Positions 10,977 through 21,687 of a stretch of DNA of 64,000 nucleotides are shown one piece after another. The notes beneath the pieces were generated by a model. That model ran no database searches. It had not been told where the DNA came from and saw only the letters and a list, made by a program, of their open reading frames with translations. This stretch comes from Climacium dendroides (lineage: Eukaryota > Streptophyta > Bryopsida > Hypnales > Climaciaceae). The stretch spans positions 33,728,001-33,792,000 of the forward strand of contig OX467082.1 of assembly GCA_950106755.1 (NCBI GenBank). The letters are read 5' to 3'. The position numbers were made by a program, and so were the translations under genes. How positions within the stretch are numbered: position 1 is the first letter of the stretch; each line of letters begins with the position of its first letter.

Positions 10977-12374
10977 ATATATATCGCAAGTAAGGCCTAC
11001 GAAGCTTACTCAGGTGGTGGTGATGACCTAAGTGAGTTCAGCAGCCTTGACAGCTCTAGGTTGGACTCTGCTCGATTCGACAGCTCGTTTCGAGCACCAG
11101 ATGACTTCAAGCCTGATCATTTTGGACTTGATGACAACACGGAAGGCTTTGATGACTTCAAGGGAGCGTCTCACGGTTATGACCACCCCGCTCCAATCTA
11201 TGAGAATGAAGAGTCGGCCCCCGGAATGCCTGGCATGTATGGTTTTGGTTCCGAGTCACCCTCAGAATTTCCTCAGAGAGAGTACTCAGCTCCTGATTAT
11301 GCTCCTGAATTCCCCTCTGGTCAAGGAGAGGAGGGCTACAACAAAGAGTTGGATGAGGACTTATTTGGTGGAGCTAACGGCGGGCCAGTGCTGCCCCCAC
11401 CCGAGGAGATGCAGGAGGAAGGACATCTTCTTCGGCAATGGAAGAGGTGATTCTCTTTTAATTATACATGGGATTCATGTGCTGTTCTGCTTTTCGTGGG
11501 TTTTTTTTCTTTCGCATGTCGCAGTGTAAGGAATAGTTTCAGTGGTTCTATGGAAAGTATGATATGGTATCTGTAATCAATGCGATAGAGACGAAACTAG
11601 AAATTGATCTGCTTTCTCAAATCAGAGAGAATGCGGAACGTCTTCAAGAGAAGGAGCGCGTTGAGAAGGAGAAACTGCAGCAGATTATTGATGATGCTGA
11701 TGACTACAAGGACAAGCACAAGGCCAAGCGTGAAGCCAACCGTGAGGCGCAGATGAAGTCCAATCGTGACAAGGAATTGGTATTTCACTCTTCCTTGATA
11801 TCCGTCACGGCTTACGTCGATGTTAAATGCTTTGGTTGCAGCAGTTTTCGCTGTTTTCGGAGAGCAGATCTGAGCAATGTTTCATCCTGGGATGTTGGTT
11901 GGGCAGGCCTACCATGCTGACCAAGAGCGCTTTCACAAAACTGCTGGCAAGCAGTACTGGAAGGCAGTGGCTGAACTTGTCCCCAAGGCTGCCAGCATCT
12001 CTAGAGCCCAAGCGCCGACAAATGAAAGAGAAGAAGGAGAAGAAGTCCACGTTTGTGGCTCTTCCTGGTCCGAAGCCAGGTAAGGCCACTGACATGGGGC
12101 GGTCAGGCAGGTTCTTCTGAAGCTCAAGCACAATCCCCCCGCACACATGATTCCTCCTCCACCGCCACCACCCAAGCCAGAGGCCAAGGAGGGCGCCAAG
12201 GAGGGCGCCAAGGGTGCCCAGATTGAAGAGGTCAAGGAGGGTGACAAGGGAAAAGAAAATTCTCCAGCTGTGGGAGAATCAGCAGCGGATCCTTCCAAAG
12301 CAGCACCTGAGGCTCCTGCCACACCTGAGCAGCCGCAATCAGAACTAACCAGTGGGCTCATTTCTGTATCTTGA
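10977..12374 (+). pseudogene. CLC: Clathrin light chain gene copy, frame-disrupted, introns retained
   Basis: Clathrin light chain binds the clathrin heavy chain hub and regulates coat assembly at the plasma membrane and trans-Golgi network. The parts appear in the family order. An acidic N-terminal region (LSEFSSLDSSRLDSARFD to EELDEDLFGG, 10977-11446) ends in LPPPEEMQEEG and RQWKR. A charged coiled-coil heavy-chain-binding segment follows (INAIETKLEIDLL to MKSNRDKEL, about 11543-11779). Then come AYHADQERFHKTAGKQYWKA (from 11907), GPKPGKATDMG, VRQVLLKLKHNPPAHM, and a Pro/Lys/Glu tail to TGA at 12374. The intron at 11780-11906 is GT-AG and phase 0. The first intron (donor at 11447) has no acceptor giving a consistent frame. 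A shift near 12000 and an opposite shift near 12105 put about 105 nt out of frame. No ATG is seen upstream of 10977. This is a decayed, non-processed copy, or a real gene with sequence errors. Confidence 0.7.
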
Positions 12375-14101
12375 GAAGTGCGGTTTCTCTCCATTTTTCA
12401 CCGTTGAATAGATCAGCCTAGGTGTATGCAGTTAGTTGTGTGGAACTTCGAAGTTGAGCTGTGAATGCATTGGTTCCAGGTGCTTCTTATTTAGTACATT
12501 TTGTTCATCATTTGTATGTCATTCACCTTGTGAGTGAATTTTTTCATGTTCTAGACTTTTCAGTCAAGGTTTTCCATCCTGTTCATTTTCGTGCTTTTGA
12601 TTGTATGCACACTGTGATGTTGACAGCTGCTTTCATCGGATCCTTCACTCTTACTCATCCTTGAGGACTGGCATTGTTTACACCCCGCCCAGGATCCCAG
12701 AATCGAAAATCTTTCTTCGCATTTCAAACAAGTGACTGAGAAAACAGGGTTGCATGCCCCAATTGATAGAGACTCTAGGTGGTGGAAATTACTTTGATTA
12801 TTCTGCAGACGTCTTGTCGACAGGAATAATCTATACCACAAACAATAGGGGTAGTCACACCTCCGAGAAGCAAATTTTCGTGAAGGATGCCAACCTCTTC
12901 TGAACTTGAAAATTTTCTCTGAGAACGACATTTACTACTGTAAAAGCTGAGACAATACTTCATTGTAACAAAGCAGAAAAGCATTGTGTTGTGGTGAAAG
13001 TGAGCTATGGAAGAGTGAGAAATCTTTGATGAAATTTTCTTGAACCCATTTCTTCACTTGCAAAGAAGACCAAGGATTGGATTTTCATAGCCTCTTCAGA
13101 AAAATTACCCTAGTACTCACGTCCATATAAACTTCCTTGGTATCATCTTTGTCTTCAAAAAATGTACTTATCAATCTAAGTCTTGGGTTTTGAATTATAA
13201 TAAAGATAGTCACACCTTCTTTACTACACTCTCATTCTTTGAGGAATTGAGAGGTTGCAGCTCCCTATTGGCTTTACATTGGTTCCTCATAAGAGAATAT
13301 TCTCAATTTACAATATCTCCTATATGTTCATTATTCTCTTCTAGAGTAAAAGAATAGGTGGGCAAAATCTTTCACAAGCAAAGTTTTCACCCTTCATTGT
13401 TGATTTCACCATTGCTTCTATTGTTTGATTGGGACCTATTTCGTTACTACAATCTTTTTACCTCAGTCTTATGGTTTTGTTACTACAGTTTCACATCCTC
13501 TAGTATTGACACACCAAATACAGTGTCACACCTTCATCCATAATTGTTGTTCATTGGGTCTTCCCTTCTCTCACCGACTTCTCATTTTGTTGCAAACTTT
13601 GCTTGTTGAAGGTGTGACTATCCCTAATTTGAACTTGTAGATTTTGTATTTAAAAATTCAATAAAATTTTTAAAGAGTGCCTTTAAAGTTGCCCATGTCC
13701 TTGAGGGACATAGAAGTTCATCATTGATTGTTCATTTGAACATGCTACATGATATCCATTTAATAAAGATTTTGAAATCCATGTTTGGACAACCCTAAGA
13801 CCTCAAATTGATTGCTCATATAAACAAACTACATAATTTTCTTTAAGATTATCAAATCAAAATTTTGGCAACCCTCATAAGACTTCAAATGTCCTTTAAA
13901 AGTTAAGCCTAGTTAAGGTGGACATACCCATTGTGCCATCACCATCCATTTTAGAATTTTACCCTCTTGTTCCAATTGAATACATTTGGGTTTTAGAATG
14001 CTTTCAACCCAAATATGAAAGTGCAATTGTGAATTAGTTGGTATTGAGTATGTACACATTAGTTCTTGTATAAAGTAGATGATGGTACCCCAAAATATTT
14101 G
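12375..14101. other. Downstream non-coding region with a thrice-repeated TAGTCACACCT motif
   Basis: No gene is supported. The motif (A/G)TAGTCACACCT(C/T)C occurs at about 12851 and 13207 on the plus strand and inverted at about 13610, with AAGCAAA a few bases further in at the outer pair. The outer copies could be termini of a hAT-like MITE (TAGGG at 12846, CCCTA ending 13626), but the flanks do not match as an 8-bp duplication. Confidence 0.35.
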
Positions 14102-14210
14102 CACTACTAGAAAATTTCATTTTTCTGTTGTTTTGGTCGCGTTGATCTGGTCAAAATCTGACAAAAATCTGTTGATTTCAACAAATTTCTGTTGTTTCTT
14201 GACAATGATA
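14102..14210 (+). mobile_element. Terminus of a CACTA-type element
   Basis: CACTACTAGAAAA begins at 14102, followed by repeats of the TCTGTTGATTTCAACA type (about 14130-14205). Both the terminus and the subterminal motifs match those of the complete CACTA-type element at 28692-29852, so this is the same family. I found no matching right end downstream, so the copy appears truncated or heavily decayed. Confidence 0.5.
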
Positions 14211-14819
14211 GAGTTTATTAATTTAAAAAAATTATTAGACAAACTATTAGAAATTGGAATAAATAGAACATGCAAGATTTTTAGAAGACTTCAATATAGT
14301 TCTTAAGTGTAGGTCTATAAGAACATCCTATAATAATGCAATAAGATTTAATTCTTCAAAGACGTTTTTTTTTCTAAATTTTTTTCAAGAAAAATGATTA
14401 TTAATTTTTTTAATCTAGGCAGATACACCCATTACACAATTAAAAATATCATGTGTAAAATGATAAACCATCTAGTAGTTTTATAATAAATGAAGTAATC
14501 TAAAATCTTATTTTGTTTATTTTAGTACATTTAAATCCATTTAGTAGTGTACATTAACCTCCGCTTCTAATGTGCCTTGTCCTATTTTTTTTATTGTTAG
14601 TGTGCAATCAAATGAAGGGTTATTTTAATTACCTTGGTACTAAATTTTGAGAGGCTTTGGAAGGGAATTGTTTTTGAAATTTTCAAACATATTTTTTTGA
14701 TTGGAGGCTCAAAATCTTAAACAGAGTTTTGAAGATGAAATTCATCTTCATTTCCCAACTTTTCGTAGTTTATAGTTTTCTGAAAAAATTTATTCTAGTA
14801 TGCCTAAAAGAGGTTTGAA

Positions 14820-14945
14820 ATTTTACTTCAAACACAATTCCTACTTTTGACTTATCTATGAGCAATTGAGCTCTTACGAATTCTAATTTACATGTCCCAC
14901 ATGGGTTGTTCTACCTCCTACCACCCCGTATGTATATAAAGATCT
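14820..14945 (+). repeat. Dispersed repeat, diverged copy of 23521-23645
   Basis: The two stretches share a run of matching blocks in the same order and orientation: AACACAATTC(C/T)(T/A)(A/G)CTTTTGA, a following GAGC/GAGTGGTTGA part, (T)TCCCA(C/T)(A/G)TG, TCTACC(T)(C/A)TCA/CTACCA and a TATAAAGA box. The order of motifs (short palindromic CCCAC(A)TG then TATA) is reminiscent of an LTR promoter, but no complete LTR could be delimited. Confidence 0.4.
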
Positions 14946-15930
14946 TCTTGAACAAATTGAAACTCAGTTTGTATTGGGGATGTTATCAAAGCTATGTGAG
15001 GTGGTTGTTGACTTCATTACTTTCAATGAATTAAAAGTTAAATTTTTATAATTAGGTTTTTAAGCAATTGAACTACTTCACATTGCATATTGCCTCTTAG
15101 ACTAGTACAAGTCATAAAATTTTCGAATTTTTTCAGGAACATTTGGAATTACTACAAACTTCTTAAGTTAGAAAAAATGAAGAAAGAATATTCTCAAAAA
15201 ATCTAAAATTTTCACCATAGATGTATTTATTGTGTACAAAATCATGATATATCAAATTTATTATATCACTCTAAAATTATATAATCAATAAACCATGGTT
15301 ATACGCCCAAAGTTCATATTGCTATAAAATATTGAAATTTATAAATTTTTCACAATTTCCAATTAGAATAGAAACTACATTTGATAAGTTTTATTTAATT
15401 GATTGGATATAGATTCAAAAATATCATTTTTATGGCTAAAATTCACATCAAGAATAAATGGCAAGAAATGGCTAAAATACACTAAAAGGTGATTTGTGGA
15501 TTAAACATTTTCTTCCTATGGACTTAGATGTAATCATTAAAGGGATTAAAATATATTTATAGGTGAGCATCCTTTAAAGACTAGATAATTGCAAATTAAG
15601 TCAAGTTATCAAGAATAATTGTTAGTTAGGACCTATTCAGTTGAAGGTGGCAAGGATTGGTACTAACTAGCGTTTATTCTTGATGACTTGGCGTACTTTG
15701 CAATTACTAGACATAATGTCAATGTGGGAGAGTTGAGTCATTTGAATTTTTTGATTGCTTTACTAATCAAAACAAGCCACAATGGCAAAAATCTTGTGCA
15801 TTTAAATTATGTTAGGTGGATCTGTAGTTACTAAATTAATACCAATTGGTAATATGAGAGATTTCTCTCAAATTTCTCATTGTCTGTCACGGACATCCAA
15901 GAACAGAGTAGAAATTATTAGCATCTTTTA

Positions 15931-16078
15931 GAAACTTCTATAGTATTCTAGAAACTTCTCTGGTCTTTTGGAAGTTTTTAGAGTATTCTAGAAACTTCTT
16001 TGGTCTTTTGGAAGTTTTTAGAATCTTCTAGAAACTTCTAAACTTTTCTAGAAACTTCTAAACTCTTCTAGAAGCTTC
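15931..16078 (+). promoter_or_regulatory. Array of heat-shock elements in U3 of the 5' LTR
   Basis: Alternating GAA and TTC units at exact 5-bp spacing form canonical heat-shock factor binding sites. The best is a perfect four-unit site at 16021-16038 (GAA-TTC-GAA-TTC), extended upstream by GAA at 16011 and an imperfect TTT at 16016. Three-unit sites (TTC-GAA-TTC) lie at 15946-15958, 15986-15998, 16046-16058 and 16066-16078, with a two-unit site at 15931. The cluster ends about 110 bp before the TATA box, a normal distance for an inducible plant promoter. Confidence 0.75.
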
Positions 16079-16189
16079 CATAGTCTTTTGGAGGTTTCCA
16101 TAGAAGTCTAGGTGCTTTTATAGAGTTTTAGAAGCTTCCATAGAAGCCTGGGAGCTTCCAGAGTTCTGGAAGAATCTCTTAGATAATAG

Positions 16190-16221
16190 TATATAAGAAG
16201 TTGAGACTGAGGTAATCTTCA
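16190..16221 (+). promoter_or_regulatory. LTR TATA box and predicted transcription start
   Basis: TATATAAG at 16190 is the only good TATA box in the LTR. The usual spacing of about 30 nt puts the start at or next to 16221, where the sequence reads AGTCTTGACAATAC. The 3' LTR keeps the same geometry (TATATAAG at about 22054, AATCTTGACAA from 22086). The start site is inferred, not measured. Confidence 0.6.
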
Positions 16222-16350
16222 GTCTTGACAATACATTTCTTGAGTGTTATTTTTTTACTTCAAGCTTTAGCCTTGTACTTCTCTTGATTATAATAGCAAT
16301 CTTGTTTGAGAGATTTATCTTGTCTTGTTCTCCTTGTTGTCCGTAACAGT

Positions 16351-16361
16351 TTGTCGAGACT
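16351..16361 (+). other. Primer binding site complementary to the element's own transcript start (candidate self-priming)
   Basis: TTGTCGAGACT begins two bases after the 5' LTR. It pairs with AGTCTTGACAA at 16221-16231 over all 11 positions, ten Watson-Crick and one U-G wobble. It does not look like the TGGTATCAGAGC site for initiator tRNA-Met used by most plant LTR elements. In Tf1/sushi retrotransposons the first 11 nt of the mRNA fold back on the primer binding site and are cleaved to prime reverse transcription. Confidence 0.6.
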
Positions 16362-16721
16362 ACTTTCAAAACTTTGCTTGCAAAGTTTTCTCTAGATTTC
16401 TTGTTCTAGCAAACGGATGAGTGTTAGTTTTGTTCAAAGTTCTTGTTTTTTTATACAACCAAGGGTAAAATTAATACTAGAGCTTGGTTTTTCTTGATAG
16501 AGTGAGGATTATCCCTCTTCTTGAAAATTCTGAAGTATTTAGGGGTTGCGGATTACCCTCTTCTAAACTAGTATTATTTTTTCTTGACATAATTTTTTCT
16601 TGATTGTGAGTGGTTTACCGCCCTTCTTGAAAAAAAAACTTTAATATTTAGAGATCGTGGATTACCCATTTCTAAATTGGTTTTATCAGTTGAATTAGTA
16701 GTTTTTGTCAAGTGAACAAAG

Positions 16722-17728
16722 ATGTCAGGAAATGAAGATACAAATACAATAGAGTTGAAGTTAGACCTCATATTGAAGGCTATTGACTCTTTATTTATGA
16801 GGACAAATGTTCTTGAAGATTTTGCTTCAAAAGTCAATGTTAGCCAACGAGTAGTAGAAACGACTCGACCTATTTCAACTACTTCGACTTCAACAATGGA
16901 GTTACCTACTCAAGGCTACGATTCAAGTATGTCGGTAGTAAAAGAGCCAAGAATTAGTCTTCTTGAAAGGTTTGACGGTTCCCATTCAAAATTTCGAGGA
17001 TTCATAAATCAAGTCCAACTCATCATTGCTTTTCAACCTCAACGGTACTCTATGGATGAATCACGAGTGGATTTAGTTGGAACTCTATTTACTGAACAAG
17101 CCTTGTCTTGATTTGCACCACTTTTCAAAGGAAGGTCTCCTATTCTAAGCAACTTCGACACATTTTTAGCAGCATTTACTGAAGCATTTGAAGAACACGG
17201 TAAGAACCGTTGGGCAACAACCAAGATTCGTATTTTATGACAAGGATCACGCAAAGTTTCATTATATGCATTCAATTTTGACAACTTCTTTGTGATATCA
17301 ATTGGGGCAAAGAAGCACTTATGAGTCAATTTTAGTGGGGCTTATGAAACAATATAAATGACTTAGTGCTATCGTTTCCTGATCCTCAAACATTAAATGA
17401 AGCAATAAATCAAGCCATGAAATGCGACAATCGATTATTCCAAAGGCGTCAAGATCGTCGGTCTTGGATTACACTAACACTTCAGGCACCAATAGCTAAA
17501 GTGGCACATGTGACAAGCACACCTTCTCTAAGACTAGAAGACATGCAAATTAATGTAGTACAATTTGGACCACTTACTACACAAAACAAGAAACGTCTTG
17601 ATGAAGGCTTATGTCTATATTGTGGAGAAGCTGGCCACAAAGCGTTCAATTGCCACAAAAAGCATAAACAACAACCTCTAAAGACAAGAAATATACAAGT
17701 GTCGGAAAACAAGGATGCTCAGCCATAA
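16722..17728 (+). pseudogene. Chromovirus gag with CCHC zinc knuckle, several stops
   Basis: The start at ATG 16722 (MSGNEDTNTIELKLDLILKA) is supported by the 370 nt leader after the LTR. The first 129 codons run to a TGA at about 17109, and the same frame continues with capsid-like sequence (FKGRSPILSNFDTFLAAFTE). After further stops and a frame change, the segment from 17366 carries the nucleocapsid knuckle CLYCGEAGHKAFNC (C-x2-C-x4-H-x4-C) followed by a basic tail. Gag packages the element RNA into particles. The copy cannot produce the full protein. Confidence 0.8.
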
Positions 17729-17801
17729 TAAGGACCATGCGGCTTGAGCCTTTTGTTGTATAGACAAACTTAGGTCCTCATCTTTCTTCTCAACCTTCTT
17801 A

Positions 17802-20800
17802 GTGCTTTATTATACTCATATGTTTGGGTCTCAAGAAAAACTTCAAATTCAGGCCTTTTTGGATTTAGATGCCTCAGCTTGTTTCGTAGATGAGGAATTT
17901 ACAAAAATTCACAAGATTCCACTCGTCAAGGAACCAATTTCTGTACATGTAGAGGCTATTGATGGTCAAGCTTTATCATTAGGAGATATTACACATGAAA
18001 CCAAGCCACTAGAGGTTTCATTTGCAAGACATAAAAATACAATTACATTCAATGTGATCAAAACTTTGTCCAATTCTATGGTCTTAGGACTATCATAGCT
18101 CGAAAAATATAATCGAGTTATAGATTGGAAGTCACAAAGCCTATCATTTATATCAGAAGTTTCTACATCGAAATCTTCTCTAACACCCTCAGGCACCAAG
18201 CCCATATTTGTTGGAGCTAAAGCCTTCATGAAAGCAACAAAAAATGGTGATTCTTATATTATCTACGCAACTCTAATGTGTAAAAAAGACAATACTTTGT
18301 CGAATATTCCAATTCAATATAAAAAATTCAGCAACGTATTTGAAAAGAAGAATGCAGACATCTTGCTAGTACACCGACTATAAGATTGCGCCATTGATCT
18401 TAAAGACAAAGCTCAATCATCATTTGGCCTAATTTATAATTTATTACAAAATGAACTCTTGACGTTAAGAAAATATATTGACGAAAATCTGACAAAAAAC
18501 TTTATTTGGCATTCTAAATCTCCAACAGGAACGCCAATACTCTTTGTGGAAAAAAAATGACTCCTTACGAATGTGTATAGACTATCGTGGCTTGAACAAG
18601 ATAACAGTGAAAAATTGGTACCCGTTGTCATTGATATCTGGACTTCTTGATCAACTTGGTCAAGCCAGAATCTACACCAAGATCGATTTTTGTGGAGCAT
18701 ATAACTTGGTGTGTATCAAAATTGGAGATGAATGGAAGACGGCATTCCGAACAAGATTTGGGCTTACAAATGCACCAGTTATCTTTAAAGATCTCATGAA
18801 CGATATTTTTCGCGAGTTCTTGGATCAATCTGTTGTATGTTATCTCGATGACATCCTTATTTATTCCAAGAATATTAAAGAGCACGAACAACACGTGAAG
18901 CTTGTATTATAAAAGCTACAAAATGTTGGATTATATGCCAAATTGGATAAATGTGTATTCCATCAACCTCAAGTGGAGTTTCTCGGATACATCATCTCCA
19001 ATGAAGGATTATTGATGTATCCAAAGAAGATTTAAACTATCATAGAATGGGAAACTTCTCAAATAGTGCATGATATACAATGGTTTCTTGAATTTGCAAA
19101 CTTCTATCGGATCTTCATCAAAAACTATTCTCAGATAGCAACTCTATTGACTCAGCTAATATGCAAGGACAAGCTCGATTGGGGTCTTGAAGCGGAGAAA
19201 GCATTTAAACTGTTGAAAATCGCGTTTATAACAGTCTCAATTCTAATCCATCCAGACTTTTTCAAATCGTTTTATATGGAAACGGACGCCTCATACTTTG
19301 CATTGGGAGTAGTACTCTTTTAAAGAAGAGAAGAAAAAAAAACTTCACCTAGTAGCATTTTATTCAAGAAAATTCTTAACTGCCGAGAACAATTACGATA
19401 ATTTTGAGTATTTCATATCGACGTAAAGCCTGTTGGTACATGTCATTATCTCGTTTCAACTTCATCACTACGTATCGTCCCGAAAAACAACAAGGACTAT
19501 AAGATATTTTGTCTCGGAGATCATACTTCGTATCAAAAGAAGAAGAAGTGGCATACGATCAATAACAAACAATTCTTCTTAAACTTCAACAATTCAAGCT
19601 TTGTGCAACAACTATGACACTACTAGTTGATTCCTCATTTCTTGATCAAGTTTGTACAACATTAAAGGCAGATCCTTTAGTTTTTAATATCAAGCAATGC
19701 TCTCATTGTGGTGATGATAACTTCAAGTTATCATACAACCTCTTGTATTTTGAAAGACGTTTATATATTCTAGAAGGTCCTTTACGTCTTCAAGTTCTTC
19801 AAACTCAACACGATTTTTCTATTGCTGGACACTTTGGATTCAACAAGACGTTGGAGCTCATGTCTCGAGATTTCTAGTAGTCCCAAATGTGGAAGGCTGT
19901 TAAACACTTTATATTTTCATATGATACATATTCAAGATCTAAAAATTCAAGACATCAATTGCATGGACTTCTCTAACTGTTATCGATTTCAAAGCGACCA
20001 TGGTCTTCAATTTTCATGAACTTTATTATAGATTTACTTTCATCAGCATCTTTTGATTCCATCTGTGTAATTGTGGATCGTCTTACGAAGATGGCTTACT
20101 TTTCTTCATGTTAAAAAACAATCACTAGTAAAGAAATAGCAAGGTTATTTTTTGACACTATCTATCAATATCATGGCTTATCCAATGATATCGTATCCGA
20201 TCAAGGACCACAATTTGTCTCCAAATTTTGGAAATCTTTTTTTAAAACCTTGAAGGTGGATATTAATTTTTTTTCTGTCTTTTATCTTCAAAGTGATAGA
20301 CAGATAGAACGTATAAATTAGATGCTAAAACAGTATTTACATTGCTCCATCAACTATCAACAAGATGATTGGACTTCACACTTGACCTTGGCAGAATTTA
20401 CGTACAACAATACCGTCTATACTTCTACTCGTCAAATGTCATTCTACGCCAACTATGGATATCATTCCAAATTTGATTACTCAATGTTTTATAGATGGAC
20501 AATCCAGCAGTCCAAAATTTTACTTTGAGGTTATTAAAATTTCAAGATGTACTGAAACTCCATCTTCAAGAAGCTCAAGAATGTTATAAAACATCAACAC
20601 ATGCATTGCACAAGGAATTGCCTCCATTTCAAGTTGGTAACAAGGTTTGGCTTCTTTGATGCAATATCAAGACCACTTGACCATGCGACAAAGTGGATTA
20701 TTGGCGACTAGGACCATTTCCTATAGTCAAACAAATCAATCATGTTGCTTACTGTTTGGAACTTCCAGTAGCTATGAAAGTACATCCAATTTTTCGTATT

Positions 20801-21064
20801 TCTCTTCTTGAGCCATATAAAGAGTCAAATTTATCCGAACAAATTCAACCGCCATCGCCTTTCATTGAAATTGACAACCATGTACAATATGAGGTGGAAA
20901 AAGTGTTTGATTCATGACGTCGGCGTGGCAAATTAGAGTATTTTGTACATTGGCATGGCTACGATATTAATGAAAGAACGTGAAAAACAGCAACAAATTT
21001 AGTCAATGTGCCGCAAAAAGTACATGAGTTCCATCAAATCTATCTTGATAAATCGTGGTTTAAC
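17802..21064 (+). pseudogene. Chromovirus pol: protease, reverse transcriptase, RNase H, integrase, chromodomain
   Basis: The domains run in order. Protease (17840-18100) has the active-site region changed to DLDAS where the family has D-S/T-G. Reverse transcriptase (about 18540-19060) has IDYRGLNK and the catalytic YLDDILIYS. RNase H follows (about 19060-19420: METDASYFALGVVLF). The integrase zinc-binding region lies near 19740-19880 and the core at about 20030-20520 (VIVDRLTKMAYF, IVSDQGPQFVSKFWK). The C-terminal module includes YWRLGPFPIVKQI and a chromodomain (VEKVFDS then KLEYFVHWHGYDINERT, 20890-21060). The chromodomain of such elements recognises histone marks and steers integration. 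At least eight stops interrupt the frame, and those I examined are each one C-to-T or G-to-A change from CAA, CAG, CGA or TGG. Confidence 0.88.
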
Positions 21065-21674
21065 TAACCAGTAGCTTCTCTAAAAAGCTTTCTCTTTTGA
21101 GGCTTGATATAAAGACAAGAGAGTCAATATGGAGACATTCATTCCAAAACTTCAATAGTTCATACTCAACAACCATAGCATCTCCAATATGTCTAATTGA
21201 AGGGTTTGTAAAGACTTTTTAGAATCTAAGCTTGAACTCGAACCTGAGCTTGAACTTTCTATGTTACAATTACCAAATCAACCTTTGCAACCTTTAGCTC
21301 CTTTAGTACCACAATCTCAAAATGAAGGCAGATCGTTAAAACAACGTAAATGGACTTGAATTGATCAACCATAGTATGGTCATCTTCAACCCGACACTCG
21401 AGCTCTGGTGATTCTATTGTAGGTTGAAAATCTTGAATCTAATGGTCCAAAAGTAACCTTCTAAAGCAGTTTCAAAGGTCCCAATATAGAACAGTATCTT
21501 GGATTTCGTCCCGTGGAAGAAAGTCAGGGTCACAATCAATGGTTGAATGGTCATGTCCAATTTTTGCTAAAAAATCAACGCTCAACTTATGTTGCAAATA
21601 CTCTTCATTGTATTTTTGATTTCTTATAGATGTAAAGTACAAGTTACTTACACTCCTCTTAGAACTCGTCGCTC

Positions 21675-21687
21675 GAAGGGAAGGTGA
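21675..21687 (+). other. Polypurine tract of the chromovirus
   Basis: GAAGGGAAGGTGA lies directly before the TGTCACGG of the 3' LTR, the position where plus-strand DNA synthesis is primed. The one pyrimidine may be a later mutation. Confidence 0.65.

Larger units (their letters stand above)
15885..16348 (+). repeat. 5' LTR of the chromovirus (464 bp)
   Basis: Starts TGTCACGGACATCC and ends GTCCGTAACA; the limits come from comparison with the 3' copy. U3 contains a 40-bp direct duplication (15943-15982 and 15983-16022) and many AGAAACTTCT units. A TATA box lies at 16190. It is shorter than the 3' LTR because the 20-bp tandem array of that copy is absent. Confidence 0.9.

Noticed and set aside
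11933..12394. 153-codon minus-strand frame over the clathrin light chain
   Set aside because: It is the antisense shadow of the Pro/Lys/Glu-rich tail; its own sequence has no domain, and the plus-strand frame is clearly the homologous one.
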